Below are positions 11,590 through 23,339 of a stretch of DNA of 64,000 nt, one piece after another; position 1 is the first letter of the stretch; each line of letters starts with the position of its first letter. The notes under the pieces were generated by a model. That model was not told where the DNA came from, did no database searches, and worked only from the letters and a program-made list of their open reading frames with translations. A program made the translations under genes and the position numbers. This DNA comes from Seriola aureovittata (Eukaryota > Chordata > Actinopteri > Carangiformes > Carangidae), in the NCBI RefSeq assembly GCF_021018895.1, contig NC_079373.1, positions 13,984,501 through 14,048,500 on the forward strand, in the 5' to 3' direction.

Positions 11590-12000
11590 TTTTTTTTTAT
11601 ACTTGTATAATCCACACTTCTTGTCCCCTGCCTGCCCTCCTAATCCCTTGGCATGTGTTGGTGACATCACATGGCTACTGGCTCCAAGTTCTCGTCCCCC
11701 TGCAACTGTCATTAACTCTGTGAACAAATGAATAATGACTGGGAGACTCGCTGGCTCCCACTACTGACCTTGGGTATTATTAGAGTGACCTTTCTTTGGC
11801 TTGACCAAAAAACCTTTTTGATATCATCGCTGGAAGTACACTAGGAATGATGGCCTGTCTGCCGGCGGGGGGAAAGCCGAGCATTACACATGGGGAGGAG
11901 GGGATGCTGCCGTCGGAACCACCACCAGTGTCGTGTAAACCTATACTTTGCCCCCACTGCTGCTTCATGAATACTTAATTAGAGAACACAGCCTGAAATA
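11590..12000. promoter_or_regulatory. Candidate conserved non-coding element
   Basis: After a poly-T run (11584-11598) comes roughly 400 bp of balanced composition without low complexity. It includes CTAATCCC, a bicoid/OTX-type site, near 11640, GTCATTAACTC near 11710 and TACTTAATTAGAG near 11974. The pattern resembles developmental enhancers in vertebrate gene deserts. Frames inside it are short and unconvincing as exons. Confidence 0.3.
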
Positions 12001-12296
12001 CTCGACTCACAAGTTGCCTGACCTCTCTTTACCAACAATGCACAATATTTGGGTTTAGCTGGGCGACATGGTCAGATGACATGTTTCACTGTAAAGGAGA
12101 AAGCCTTTTGGGAATCTTGTCGCAGTTAGCTGTGTGATATCATCTGTGCGGAGAGAGGAGAGGATCAGTCAGGTGTGGCTGTGGGAGGAAGCATCTCCAT
12201 ATGTCACAGAGATGGTTCTCATAAGAACATGCTGGAAATCACATGCTGATACTGATCACAACCTGCAGACAGATGAGTGGGATTTATTGTCAGTTG

Positions 12297-12753
12297 CAGT
12301 GGAGGAAAGTAACTAAGTACATCTACTCGAGTACTTCATTTAAATGCAATTTTCAGGTGCTGAATATCATTATTTTATACTTTTACTCCACTACATTGAT
12401 TCAACAGCTCTAATCACTTGCAGATGAATACTATAATATAACATGCTGTTATAGATTAAACTACCCAACAATGTACAGCGAGCTCCACTTCAACCAACTA
12501 CAAAATGACAATGTAGCATCAATGTCAGTGTATCAGCAACAATAATCCAATAATGTAATATACAGTGTAGTAATGTAACACTCTGCAGGAGGCCATTCTG
12601 CATAATGAGTGCTTTTATTTTTCATACTTTATTAACACTTGGCTGATAATCACTTATGTAAAACTCTGGGTGTCAGACTTTTACGAGTATTTTTACGTTG
12701 CTGTGTTGCCGCTCTGACTTGAGTAAAAGATCAGAATATTTCTTCCACCTCTG
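12297..12753. mobile_element. Non-autonomous hAT-like element, copy 1
   Basis: Begins CAGTGGAGGAAAGTAACTAA and ends with the reverse complement of CAGAGGTGGAAGAAATATTC, giving imperfect terminal inverted repeats. The interior contains the phrases typical of this abundant teleost repeat: CTACTCGAGTACTTC, ACTTTTACTCCACTACATT, ATTAAACTACCCAACAAT and CCATTCTGCATAATGAGT. It carries no transposase. The flanking 8-mers GTCAGTTG and GGACGTTG match at 5 of 8 positions, so a target-site duplication is at best decayed. Confidence 0.75.
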
Positions 12754-12939
12754 GGACGTTGCTCTGGAAGTGAATCAGTACTATATGTCATTTTATTTAA
12801 GAAAACAGGAAATAGAGAAAGTGGAAAAGGAGAGATAGAAAGAAATTAGATTTTACATTAACATAGTTACATACATACAGTGATGTCGATCAACATTATG
12901 AAGTTAAAGTACAATGTAATGTGGTTTTGACTGTGTGGA

Positions 12940-13402
12940 GCAGTGGTACAGGCACTTCACTTGAGTATTTCCATCTAATCCAACCTTACACCCCACTAAA
13001 GGACTAAAAGGCAGGGGAAATGGTTTAGCATTTTTATTTATTTATTTTTTTAACTGAACTTCATTTATTTGACGTCTTAAATCAGTTACTTTGCAGGTTA
13101 AGATGTTACAAACAAAACATGTGACGAGCTTATAAAACATAATACTTTGTTTTAGAATGAAATGTCCAACAGTATATTTAATGTTAAAATTGCTACATCT
13201 CAATCAACCACAATAGATGAACGACACATTCACATTAATGCATCAGAAATAAGAATCCAGTCATGTAATATATAAACTGAATTATGACTTCTTTCACTTT
13301 TGATACTTTAAGTTCATTTTGAGAATAACATTCATTGACATTTTCAATGCAGAACTTTTACTTTCTGTTGCATTTTTACACAGACCTCCATCAGTGCTAC
13401 AT
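12940..13402. mobile_element. Non-autonomous hAT-like element, copy 2 (diverged)
   Basis: Shares the same family landmarks in the same order as the copy at 12297: CACTTGAGTATTTCCATCTA, CCCCACTA, AGTTACTTTGCAGGTTAAGA, TTTTGATACTTTAAGTTCA, GCAGAACTTTTACTT and an end near ACCTCCATCAGTGCTAC. It is more diverged and its left end is damaged. Lying about 190 bp from the first copy in the same orientation, it could be an independent insertion or part of a local tandem duplication. Confidence 0.6.
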
Positions 13403-13429
13403 AGTAACTTTGCATGTACACGATTTAGT

Positions 13430-13990
13430 TAAGGAGGAGCCTCATGCCCTCCACTCCCACTCAGAAAAACTCTACTCTGTGTATATCTAATTAGTCTGCA
13501 AAGCTCTGGAGCAGCCAATAGGAAATTAGAAACGTGTTTTAACGCATAATGCAAACAACTGGATATATTTTTAAGCGAACTTGTTTTCTAATTAAGCACC
13601 AACAAGTAATCATAGAATGAATAAAAAGATTAAATGAAACTGTCAGATTGTTAATCTTACCTCCAGTAATGGAGAATCCGTCCCTATATGAACAATGACA
13701 AAGATGTATAGAAGCTGTAGCTATTTAGAGCTCGCCCAGAACGAATAAATACCTGAGATGAAAGGTAGAGACAGAGGCTGGCTGATGTAATCAGTGCTGC
13801 CACATCAAGGGCTCTCCATCATTACAATCTGTAGATTGCAATAAAAGTTCCCAGGATTGCACTGAGCAACCCAATCTAAACCAATAGACAATCACAGCCT
13901 CTGATCTCAGTCCCAATTGAGACATATCCCAGCTGAACGTCTCAGAAATTAGACCTACTAGGTGTGTCCATGATCCGGAGATGGACAGAT
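13430..13990. promoter_or_regulatory. Candidate conserved non-coding element
   Basis: About 550 bp of non-repetitive sequence with repeated homeodomain-type cores: TATCTAATTAGTC near 13485, TTTTCTAATTAAGC near 13582, and several TCATTA/TAATGG words. AACAATGACAAAG near 13692 is SOX-like. This motif density and the absence of homopolymers are typical of developmental enhancers. Conservation could not be tested. Confidence 0.3.
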
Positions 13991-14014
13991 AGAGCAGGTG
14001 CTTTCCCTCTCTCA

Positions 14015-14040
14015 GACACACACACACGCGGGCGCGCGCA
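14015..14040. repeat. Alternating purine-pyrimidine CA/CG tract
   Basis: ACACACACACACGCG then GGCGCGCGCA: a short CA-to-CG tract of the kind that flips readily to Z-DNA. Confidence 0.8.
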
Positions 14041-14808
14041 TCAATCAATCGATAAACTTCACAAAAGATTTGTTATTTACGACAATTTATGTTGGTACAA
14101 TTTTACACAGCTTTGAATGCTCGAGGGTGGGGGGGATTAAGTCGCTATTAGAGGGCGACAATTAGTCGTTTGGTTATGTTGAAGTCACTAAAGCCGCTCG
14201 ACACAACTGGACGAGCTCGGCAGAGCGGGAGAAAAAGCGGAGAGAAAAAGCCTCCTTCACTTAGGATGCTGATGTTGTCCAACACAGACCAAAGCGCGTA
14301 TCACACACGGGGTTAGCAAAAAAGTTTCGCGCCTCATGCCTTACACGAGAGAGATTTCTAAAATTAGACCAATGAATATACTGAGAGATCAGGTTTAAAG
14401 GACATTCCGTCGATTTCCTGCAGCATGAAGCAATTTAAAGCTCCAATAATTAAATAAATAAATAAATAAAATAAAAACATTTGAACTAGGTGACATAAAG
14501 GCGAAAATAAATAAATGTAGACAAAGCAGCACCACTTCACTTCCTCATTTATGCAGCTACATTGTTGTTCATTAAAAGTGTCACTGTTTAAAGATGTGAT
14601 GAGCATGCGCTGGTGGCCATTACGTCAACAATTAGTCCAGGTGTAAAAGCTTCATGTGGCAAACTGTTTTTAATTTCATTTATCTATTTATTTGTTTGTT
14701 TGTTCTTTTATTTATTTTACAAAATCACATTTAGAAGTCCACTGCCTGTAGGCTTTATAAGAGATCTTATGAGCAATCTCCATTCCAAAATATTTAAATT
14801 TTACCATA
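14041..14808. other. Intergenic stretch with a CpG patch, no gene seen
   Basis: Positions 14150-14340 have several CpG sites (CGCTCGACAC, GGACGAGCTCGG, AAGCGCG, TTTCGCGCC), unlike the neighbouring DNA, which could mark a minor promoter. An AATA repeat is at 14449-14475 and a TTTA/TTTG patch at 14680-14720. No exon is supportable. Confidence 0.4.
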
Positions 14809-14874
14809 ATGATAATAATAATAGGCCAATAATAATAATAATAATAATAAAATAATAATAATAATAATAATAAT

Positions 14875-14905
<31 letters not shown>

Positions 14906-14907
14906 GC

Positions 14908-14941
<34 letters not shown>

Positions 14942-14942
14942 G
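14808..14942. repeat. Compound AAT / AAC trinucleotide array
   Basis: AAT repeats with a GGCC interruption near 14823, then 11 or so AAC units at about 14874-14905, then AAT repeats to 14942. On the minus strand this translates as a poly-Leu/Tyr frame, which is a by-product of the repeat and not a protein. Confidence 0.95.
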
Positions 14943-15186
14943 CGCAATTATCAGTATTGCAGTGACACGAGTCAGTTCAGGAGTACATGTGTATCTGGGC
15001 GCAGCAGCAGGGAGAGAGGGAAATAATTCCCAGTGCACAGAAACGCTTCCTCAGGCGGACTTCCACTGAGCCAGATTCCGCCTGGAAACGGATCGTGGAC
15101 CACGGCGGACATGAACCGAGAAAACAGCAGGTTTAATGTCCGCCCAGCACCTGTTCATGACTTGGATGTTGCTGACAAGCACGACG
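14943..15186 (+). other. GC-richer stretch with an open frame, coding status doubtful
   Basis: A 100-codon plus-strand frame opens at 15033 and crosses into the AAG repeat, where it becomes a lysine/glutamine run. The segment 15040-15180 has CpG sites and a possible donor GACGTAAGG at 15184-15192. I do not recognise the protein, there is no upstream Kozak-like strong context, and the lysine run is repeat-derived. A non-coding exon is possible but unproven. Confidence 0.15.
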
Positions 15187-15243
15187 TAAGGAAGAAGAAG
15201 CAGAAGAAGAAGAAGCAGAAGAAGAAGAAGAAGAAGAAGAAGA
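15187..15243. repeat. AAG/CAG trinucleotide repeat
   Basis: GAA/AAG repeats with two CAG interruptions. It is a pure purine tract apart from those two C positions. Confidence 0.95.
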
Positions 15244-15530
15244 CCTGTGCGACGCAAAAGGACGAGGATGTGATATGGGCGATAAATGTGCACGGATCTG
15301 ACCTTTCACACAAAGTTGAAATGTTCTGGGCATAGAGCACATGTGACCAAGGTGGCCAAGATGATGGAAATCAGCATCAGAGCCGTGATTACAGTATAGT
15401 TTATGGCTGGCTGCCTTTGCCAAAAACAGTAATTGGAGCACATCTCTTCTTTTAACCAGAGAAAGCGTTCAGCCTGGAGGATGGAGGCAGTTGTGAAAGC
15501 AATGATGGATACTATTGTCCAAAATTTGAC
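15244..15530. other. Intergenic stretch, no gene seen
   Basis: Mixed sequence with no recognised repeat or exon. Confidence 0.5.
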
Positions 15531-15539
15531 CCTCTATTA

Positions 15540-16030
15540 ACATCTCTGGGCAGCATCTGGATCCTGTCACCATGGAAGAGGACAAAAGTCATTTTCTCTA
15601 CATACCAAATCCCCTCTTTTTAAACACCTCCCCCACCAATAAATGGGTGGAGGCCAGCCCAGAAGCCCAATCTCTTCCTTTATCACTCTTCACACCACCA
15701 CCTCTCCATCCTCCCCTTTGTTTTGCAGGTGTCTCCAATTACCTGCTAATTTGCCTCTAATCTTGGCACAATTCTTAATAAACATGTTTATCCCCCTAAA
15801 ACCAAAGTGGATGAACATTTGGGCAAGAAGGAAACAGCAGTGACATTCTCTGCCATTAAACAATGTGCTGATTTATTAATTTCAGTGTAAAAGTATTGTA
15901 GCCCAAGAGGGAAGTGAGGAGTGTCTCTTGGTGATATGCAGGTTGCCGGGTGGCATTTCATTATGAATTTTCTTGGTGAAAGACGAGTGCCAAGGACCAG
16001 TCAATTCAACGCAGACACCAAGAGAGAAAG
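15540..16030. promoter_or_regulatory. Candidate conserved non-coding element
   Basis: About 490 bp without low complexity, containing AATTACCTGCTAATTTGCC, CATTAAACAATGTGC and GATTTATTAATTTC. The mix of E-box, SOX-like and homeodomain-like words suggests an enhancer. No frame in it is convincing. Confidence 0.28.
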
Positions 16031-17294
16031 AGTGTTGCTAAGAGACAGAGATGCTGCACAACTTCCATCAGGAGCTTGACTCTGACCTTATGCAAATTAG
16101 CTTCTGCCAAATCTTTTGTGTGAAAGCAACTGCGATGTCTCTAATACCTGGCCTAAAAAAACAAAACAAAAAAATTAAATAAATAACCGCTGTAACATCT
16201 AGATTGCTCTTAGAATGCAAAATGCACTTTGAGAAGTGTAGCAGTGCAACAAATCCAGACGCAAGCACACTTGTCAGGGTTTTAATTGAAATAAAGGAAT
16301 TTCCAAAGGAAGTGTACAAATAGTGAAATTCATTGAAAGCTTAGCAAACCTCAGTCTATCTGCAATCAAAATGTTCTTTTTCTTTAAAACGATGCTTTGA
16401 AAATGTTAGTGATATTTAGGAGCTGTTGTCCAAAATTGTCCTTTCCATGAAAATCCAACTATGCCTACAGAATATTAAACTTAATTTGGAGAAGGCGCCG
16501 CATCATAAACTGCCTTTAATACACGTGTCATTTCCCTTCATGCCGAAATCAACTTGATAAACCAGAAGTCTGACGTTTTGCTGGAGATTCTTGTAGCAAC
16601 ATGGATTATTCACATGTGAGACATCAACAAGGTGCAGTTTTCTTGACCTGTATGTCATTTAGGACAATAATGATAATGATGGTTGTGTGGGGTGGGGTTA
16701 GATGACAGGAGAGTTCAGGGAGGTTGCGACCTGTAAGAAGGGCTGTATCAGGTTGTAGCAGGTTATCTGAAGTGGACCCTGATAATGGCCTTTTAGACAT
16801 GCCAGGTCTGATTGTTTCACCGCAGAGGAGGGAGGGATAATCAATAGCCTGAGCAGATCAGTGATATGAGGTTACTGTATGAGCAACTAGTAAGCAGCCA
16901 AACAACAACATGGGCACACTGGTTAATTGGCTGGACATTTGACGGGGTCAACATGAGACAGAACAAAAAAAAAAAAAGATCCAGTTATCAATATAGAAAT
17001 ATTATGAGCACCGTGTCGTGGAGCGTTAAAAATCAAATCAATTGCATATTGATTGCACATTATGTTATTGGCTGTTTATGCAAAGAAGAAGCATCTGGAG
17101 ATGTATAAATTATGATCACAGCATGCCCTTCACAGATTAACTTATGGGTACAATAAACACAACTTCAAGGCACAAGCATAAAATAGCCATTTTAATCAAA
17201 GCTAAGTGAAATATAGATCCCTTTTGTCCAGTGATTCTTCACATTATGCAGCGAGAGAGAGCGAGGGAGAGGAAAAAAGAGAGGAAACGGAGAA

Positions 17295-17298
<4 letters not shown>
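16031..17298. other. Intergenic stretch, no gene seen
   Basis: Unique-looking sequence. Short frames (for example 16068-16319 minus) contain no family signature. An A-run is at 16966-16978 and purine-rich AG words at 17250-17298. Confidence 0.5.

Positions 17299-17332
<34 letters not shown>
17299..17332. repeat. AG microsatellite
   Basis: Seventeen uninterrupted AG units embedded in a longer purine-rich stretch starting about 17251. Confidence 0.95.
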
Positions 17333-17333
<1 letters not shown>

Positions 17334-17339
17334 ACCGTG

Positions 17340-17620
17340 TTCAAAGCCAACCTTGTCAATAGTACTCACAGTGGGCTAGGGGAGTGTAATAGCACTTCCC
17401 TGATTCTACATTGATATCATATAATCCAGTGTGCCCTGTTTCAGTATCATATTTATCTAACCTGCTGGGGGACAGGGTAAGGGGGACAGTGTCCCTGCTG
17501 CTAGGAGCAGACACATTACACAGTGCCTCGTGTATTCTTATTGATTACTCCCACCCCACAGCCCAGGGACCATAATTTAACTCAGCAGGCACTACAGTTA
17601 ATACTGGAATTCAAACATTC
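17340..17620. promoter_or_regulatory. Candidate conserved non-coding element
   Basis: A 280-bp block of balanced base composition without homopolymers, including TTATTGATTACTCCC and CCATAATTTAACTCAGC. It is flanked by an AG microsatellite and AT-rich DNA. Its evolutionary status is untested. Confidence 0.25.
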
Positions 17621-17930
17621 CATCTACACTTCAAGAGACAAAAACAATTGACACTTTAAAAATGTGCAGGGCCTCTCTAAATGGGATCTGAAGGGAATGG
17701 ATCTCCATTTTCTGGTCCGTGCTTTTTTTTTCCCTCTCCTCTCCTCTCCTCTCTCCTACTTCAGGCTCCTGTCTGTGCAGTTACCGTTATGTTTCTGAGA
17801 AGAACTGTGGATAAAGTGCTTTAAAAGAATTACAATATGTTAAGGAAGCTGTTCATCCCAAGGAGGGCATAGACTGATTTGTGCATTCTGGTTTAGAGTC
17901 TTATTTTTCATTTAACTTGTAAAATATTTG

Positions 17931-17952
17931 TATATATATATATATATATATA
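17931..17952. repeat. TA microsatellite
   Basis: Eleven TA units. Confidence 0.93.
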
Positions 17953-18955
17953 AAAATCTGACTAAATTAAATCATGATACTGTAATTTATTTTTTCTACT
18001 GGAATTCAACACTAGCTCAGGAGCAGGATAACATAAAGACTGGGATTGAGCTGTGTAGCCTCCTGATGCCTTGCTCAAGAGCACACAGGTAACAGAGGCA
18101 GCAGGAAAGGAAGATGTTCTTTTGCATCAATTGGAATCACTAGACTTCTGAGAGATAATACAAAGTGAGAAATTCAATCTAGAGAATTAAGTAGCGTTTT
18201 ATTTTCTTTCTTTAAATATTCTGAGCAGACATCACCAGAAATATCTCAAACATCCCAGCACCTCCTATAAAACCCTTTCTGTCAGAAATGTATCACTCTA
18301 CATGTTCTCCATGGGTTTTTTTAGTTGTTTTTTTTAGATCAGCTCATTATTATAACTTCAACAACCTCAGTTGACTGTCTGATCATGATGTTTGAGTTGG
18401 TTAAAGTGGCATCCAGTGACATTCATGAAGCCATGTTAAGAGCGCTAACAGCAGGGAGCTAAGCTGGTCAGTGGAACAGAAGCAAGAGGGGGCTGAGATG
18501 GACAAAATGAATACTTTGATAATCATCACAGCATTTTCATAGTGGTGTGTCACGTTTTTTCCTACGATATGTAAAATAACATGACTGGCTGAACTAATGT
18601 TTGTCCCATTACGGCTAATAGAAAAGGTTCCCAATTACATAAGATTGTAAATTTTATTTATTTAGACATGAGAACTTTTTTTAATACAAGAATTTTATTG
18701 TCTATGTGATTAAATTGAGAGATGATAAACTCTATTATTGAATCACTGTCTGGCTTCAAATAAACATGAACAAATAAACACAAAAACCTGCACTGTGCAG
18801 AATTATTGCTCATCATGTCTACAGGTAATCCCCTCACCTGAAATTCTATTTAAAAATCCAAGGATTATGAAAAATTTAAAATCAAGGATCAACCATTTTT
18901 TTTAAATGGATGAGTATGACGCTGACAGTGACATGCTTTTTTTTAAAGCTAAAAT
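17953..18955. other. Intergenic stretch, no gene seen
   Basis: AT-rich unique-looking sequence. The minus-strand frame at 18401-18634 has no recognisable domain. T-runs occur at 18315-18337 and 18897-18903. Confidence 0.5.
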
Positions 18956-18959
18956 GAGC

Positions 18960-19090
18960 ATCAGTGGGGATTAATATGCATTAATTAAATTGACTCTGTT
19001 TCCTTTAATGAGAGGGAAAGGATTTGATGTTAATGCTGTTGATCTCATGGAGGCTTCAATCCACCTAATTAACCAGTATTTCTGCAACAC
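18960..19090. promoter_or_regulatory. Candidate enhancer core with POU/homeodomain cluster
   Basis: ATTAATATGCATTAATTAAA at 18969-18988 combines an ATGCAT octamer-like half with TTAATTAA. This resembles known composite sites of POU class III/IV factors such as BRN2 and BRN3. TCCTTTAATGAG and CACCTAATTAACCAG follow within 90 bp. Three TAAT-type sites in a short homopolymer-free block make this one of the better enhancer candidates. Confidence 0.35.
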
Positions 19091-22000
19091 ACTAAAATAA
19101 TCAATAAAAAAAAAGATATATCATCACTGCTATGGATCCCTACGCTCAGATATTCAGATAATTAAAACACATCACATGCGAGCTCACCTTTGCAATGACG
19201 GAAATAGACTTTGCGGTTTGGAAACATGTTTCTTTTTCTTTTTTTTTTGGGGTGGAATAATTAAAAAATGCCTGTTTTATCTCAGCTTTTAGTCGTAGTG
19301 TAGCAGCACTCACTGTTGCATCTGTGTGTTGTGCAGAGATAGAGCATCTGTAGAGGGCCAGGGAGCAGACTCCAGAGATCCATCCATCTCAATCTGAGGC
19401 TACAGCTGACACCTTACAAAGAGGTACAATTAATAAGGGCATTATCCAGCAGTAGGCAACAATAGAGTCCTAACGCAGAGACACCAACCTCGGGAGGCCC
19501 GCAGAGCAGAGAAAGGGAGCGTTTATGGGTGGGGGGAAGGGCGAGCCAAAGTGCTTCAAAATGGGATGCATTACAACCAATGTCTTCAGAACATGAATTA
19601 CAATCTATTATAACCGAGCCTTATGATAGATGGGACCAGCTGCTTTGTGTGCTAAATGGGTCACTTCCAGCAGCTCACCCTGCACTCTTCAGGCACATTT
19701 TTTTTTTTAAGGCTCTGTACCTAAAATCTTACATTTCCAAAATACAGTGTAAATGATTTACATAATTCACATTTAGGTTTTTGTTTCTACCAAACTTAAG
19801 GTTTGAAGAAAGTTTTTAAAAAAGTGTAATAAAAACATGGTTTGTTTGATGCCAGTTGGTGAGTTTATAGAGGCGTCATCAGGAGGAAATCTGAGATATC
19901 AAATACAACATAACTGATAATGGACCTCTCATGAAAGTGTACTATTAGTGCAAGTTGAGTGAAGCCCTATGGTTCACAGGGGAGAGGGCGGAGACACCGC
20001 TGCACTGACATTTACAGCAATCCAGGAGTTGTTTGTGGTCACTGGACTGGAGACAAACGCTGAACCCAAAGGTCAGAGGTCAGGGCTAAATTTCATCCAC
20101 AGTGGAGGTCCCTCTGTTGGAAAAGACAAACAGAGAAAGCAGCTGAGGTGTGAAGTGTTCCTGCTGTCCGGGAAATCAATCAATCGCCATGTATAAACAC
20201 AACAACCCACACCACAGGAACACAGAGCCATGATGGCATAAAATTGTAAAAAGAACAATAAACACAAACGTGTGCAGATCAATACAAAATGAACTGATGA
20301 GTGAAACAATAGTCCGGGGATGTATTCTTAAATAATGAACCCTAATCACTTTTAAGTCTGCTCCAGTTTTTATACAGAGTCAAGAGTCCTCCACAGTGGT
20401 CGTTTTATATTTTCCTGCTCATTCCATGGGGAAAGGATGAGCTTGGTTATGGATTAACGCTGTGATCAATAACAAGATAGGAGTCCGGCTCTCTAAGCTG
20501 AGGAAAATTAATTCGAAATGCAGTCAAACTCTTATCGACCTGCAGCCAGGGGTTGCTTTCATTGCAGGTAGTTGATAATCCACCAATATTGTGATGAGCA
20601 GCTAATCTCTCATTTTAAATATGACCTCCGCTGCTCATAATAAAAGTTAAGACTGGCTGTCCATTTGTTGTCCATACAGCGAGGTCTCCTGATGCTTTCT
20701 TTGTCAGTAGCGAGCTTTTGCGATCTATTTCTCCACATAAAGTGGTATTCTTCACTGCAGAGTTGGAGTCAATCAAACAACTTAAGTATATTGATCATCA
20801 GCTGCTTTGAACACTGTCAGACCCTCGCTGAACTTTCATGCGATGTGTGTGCCAGCAAAGTCTCATTTTTACATATATATTTCCTGTTTGACATGTTTCT
20901 ACACACAGAGGGTTCGTTCACTACAAGTATTTCCAGCAATAAATGCAGCCTTTAATCTATTTGACTTGGAAATTCAATCAGAAACAAAACTTAATCAGCT
21001 GTCATATATGTAAAGTCTCTGTGTTTATATGTTTTCGTACACAGTTTGCAAAGGTGATGCAATTCATAAATTACTGTCAGAATATCATTTGCTTTTTTAT
21101 TTGCAGTTTACTGGAGTAAAAATGCCAAACAGGAAGAGCTAAGGCAAAGAACTTTAGTTTTCCTTCTCCTGTTGACTTGTTCTTTACAAGTAATATATTC
21201 TTTCAACTATTATGTACTAGGGCCAGTTACTTCCACTGGGTCAATTGTCCTGTCCAATCAACCAATCAAAAGTTAGCCCTCCATGACACAAGGCGGCACT
21301 TGTGATGTGTCTTGGTCACCTCCAGCCAAACATTAGGCACAAACCTTAATCATTGAAGAGCGGAGGAAAAGAGGTGTTACGCAAGTTTCAAATCAGAAGC
21401 AAAACAAAGCAGGTTAATTGATGATCAACACAGTCTGACTTTAATGAGGCCCTGCTGCCCACGGCCAGGCCCAGTTCAGTATATACGGGAGTTTCTCCTG
21501 ACTGCTCCACTTTCTTTGATCTTGTTTGCTTTTTCCACTGCTGGGACTGTCATTGTTGGTTTTAATTACTTCACCACCAAATGGTACAGATGAAAGATAG
21601 GTGTCTGTAATTAATAAAATTTCCATAAATTTGAATCTCTAACCAGTCTCATTAGCTCGTGCCTTTTGTCTTGACTGAAGTTCCCATGTCATCTTTTTCC
21701 AACTCTAACTATACAGAATAATATTACTTAGGGCAGGAAATCACTTGATATGCACCATATTTTCCGATAATCAAATTTCACTGTAGGTAATTAAATGCAC
21801 CGCATACTGTAGTCCTGCTCCAATGATGGAAGGTCAACCTGAAGAAAATGCCAATTGTTGTATTAAACCGTTATAAAACTCTAAAGTCTTTTCAATTAGT
21901 CATTTCAGAGGAGCAGCAGTGGGTATGTCGATTTTATTCAAGCTCAAAAACGTAATCAAATTGTTGAAGAACTCATCTTTGATCATGTGTAATCAGGATC

Positions 22001-22620
22001 AGGGCTGTGTGGTACGTCTCTGGGCCACAAACTAAATGAGTTGCTCTGCTGCTGGCACTTACTGCTTTGGATGGTAGTCAGCTTGGCAGTAAGAGAGCTG
22101 TGGTGTATTCACTTAACAAAAAAAAAAAAAAAAAAGGACAGTTACACAGAGGGGCATTTCGAGGAGAAAACACCTGTTGTTTTGATGACTTCAAATATGT
22201 TTGCATTGGAAAGCTTGGACTCTGGCTTCACTTCTCATCAGAAATATGTTTTTTTAATGTGATTGTAACTGTTGAAATATGTTTATTTTTTAAAACATTA
22301 AGGAAAACGTAACAATCCCTCAGGTTTATATGAGTTTAACAAGTTTTCAACAAAACTCTTGAAGGTAAAACTGAATATATACATATGTTTTTTCAGTTTC
22401 ACGTCCATAAAATGGCCATTTTTATTCAATCATATTAATAATTCAGTGCATTACACCACAACCCCCCTCGCCTTCTCCCCGGTATTTTAAATGTAATAAA
22501 GACATCCTTCCATCAACATTGTAATTTTTTTTTCTGTTTACCTACAGAGTAAAAATGAAACTATTCTCAATTATAGCAGACCAGGTCAGACACAGGGAAG
22601 CAAGTCTTTGTTGCTTTGTG
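19091..22620. other. Intergenic stretch, no gene seen
   Basis: Largely unique-looking AT-rich sequence with modest CNE-like pieces (for example 19310-19470) that I cannot separate from background. Poly-A lies at 22118-22135. Open frames of 60-96 codons here carry no domain signature and no paired splice sites. No transposon end is recognised. Confidence 0.45.
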
Positions 22621-22629
22621 ACAGAGCTC

Positions 22630-22900
22630 TATAATCTTGTGGAGAACAGCCTATCATTACCAGGCAGTGTGGTAATAGACTGACATGGATGCTATGGGGA
22701 GCAATTGATTCCACACATCAATCAGGAGGGAAACTCATCTTAACGATTGCAGAGAAGTGGCTTGTTTGTCCTCAACATCACAATAAATGCTAACATGGAA
22801 GCAGCCGCGCAGTACCTGCAGCTGAATGAAGGGGTAGTTACCCATCATAAGAGATTCATTAGTCTAGCCCTACTTTGCCCGTGTCTTCCTTCTGATATTT
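22630..22900. promoter_or_regulatory. Candidate conserved non-coding element
   Basis: A non-repetitive 270-bp block including AGCAATTGATTCCACACATC, CATCACAATAAATGC and CATAAGAGATTCATTAGTC. Composition is balanced and homopolymers are absent, in contrast to both flanks. Confidence 0.27.
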
Positions 22901-23339
22901 TCAAACATGTTTAATACCTGCAGATGTAAACTGATGAACCCCAGCCCAGACAAAGCGGTAAAAAGTAATTGCCTCTCAGCTGTGGAGTGAACTTGGTTTA
23001 AAATTCCCACCATTAATCTGGCATTTCAGCAATATTTTTTCAGTCACTCCAATGTTGGATTTAGTTGTCCCTGTTAAATGAATGATGTCACAGGGGTTTT
23101 CATTAATGGGAAGAAGTGTATTTCTTGATATTGAAATTTATTATTGGCATTTTAAATGTTTGATAATCCACAGTTTTGTTTATGGACCTTTGAAGATTTT
23201 CTTTTTCTTTTTTTTTTTTCTACCAACAAATAGCACACAGCGGTATCAATTTCTTCCATCTAAATTTCTCTGCTACGTCTTTATCCGTGGATATCTGTGC
23301 CAGTTAGTATAAAAGACGCAGCTGGATGCAGAGAATATA
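22901..23339. other. Intergenic stretch, no gene seen
   Basis: Ordinary AT-rich sequence with a T-run at 23211-23219. Confidence 0.5.

Noticed and set aside
14712..15038. 108-codon minus-strand leucine-rich frame
   Set aside because: Poly-Leu and poly-Tyr come directly from the AAT/AAC trinucleotide array.
15033..15335. 100-codon frame with a basic lysine run resembling a nuclear-localisation signal
   Set aside because: The lysine run is the AAG microsatellite; flanking residues match no family and the splice context is weak. Kept only as a doubtful note.
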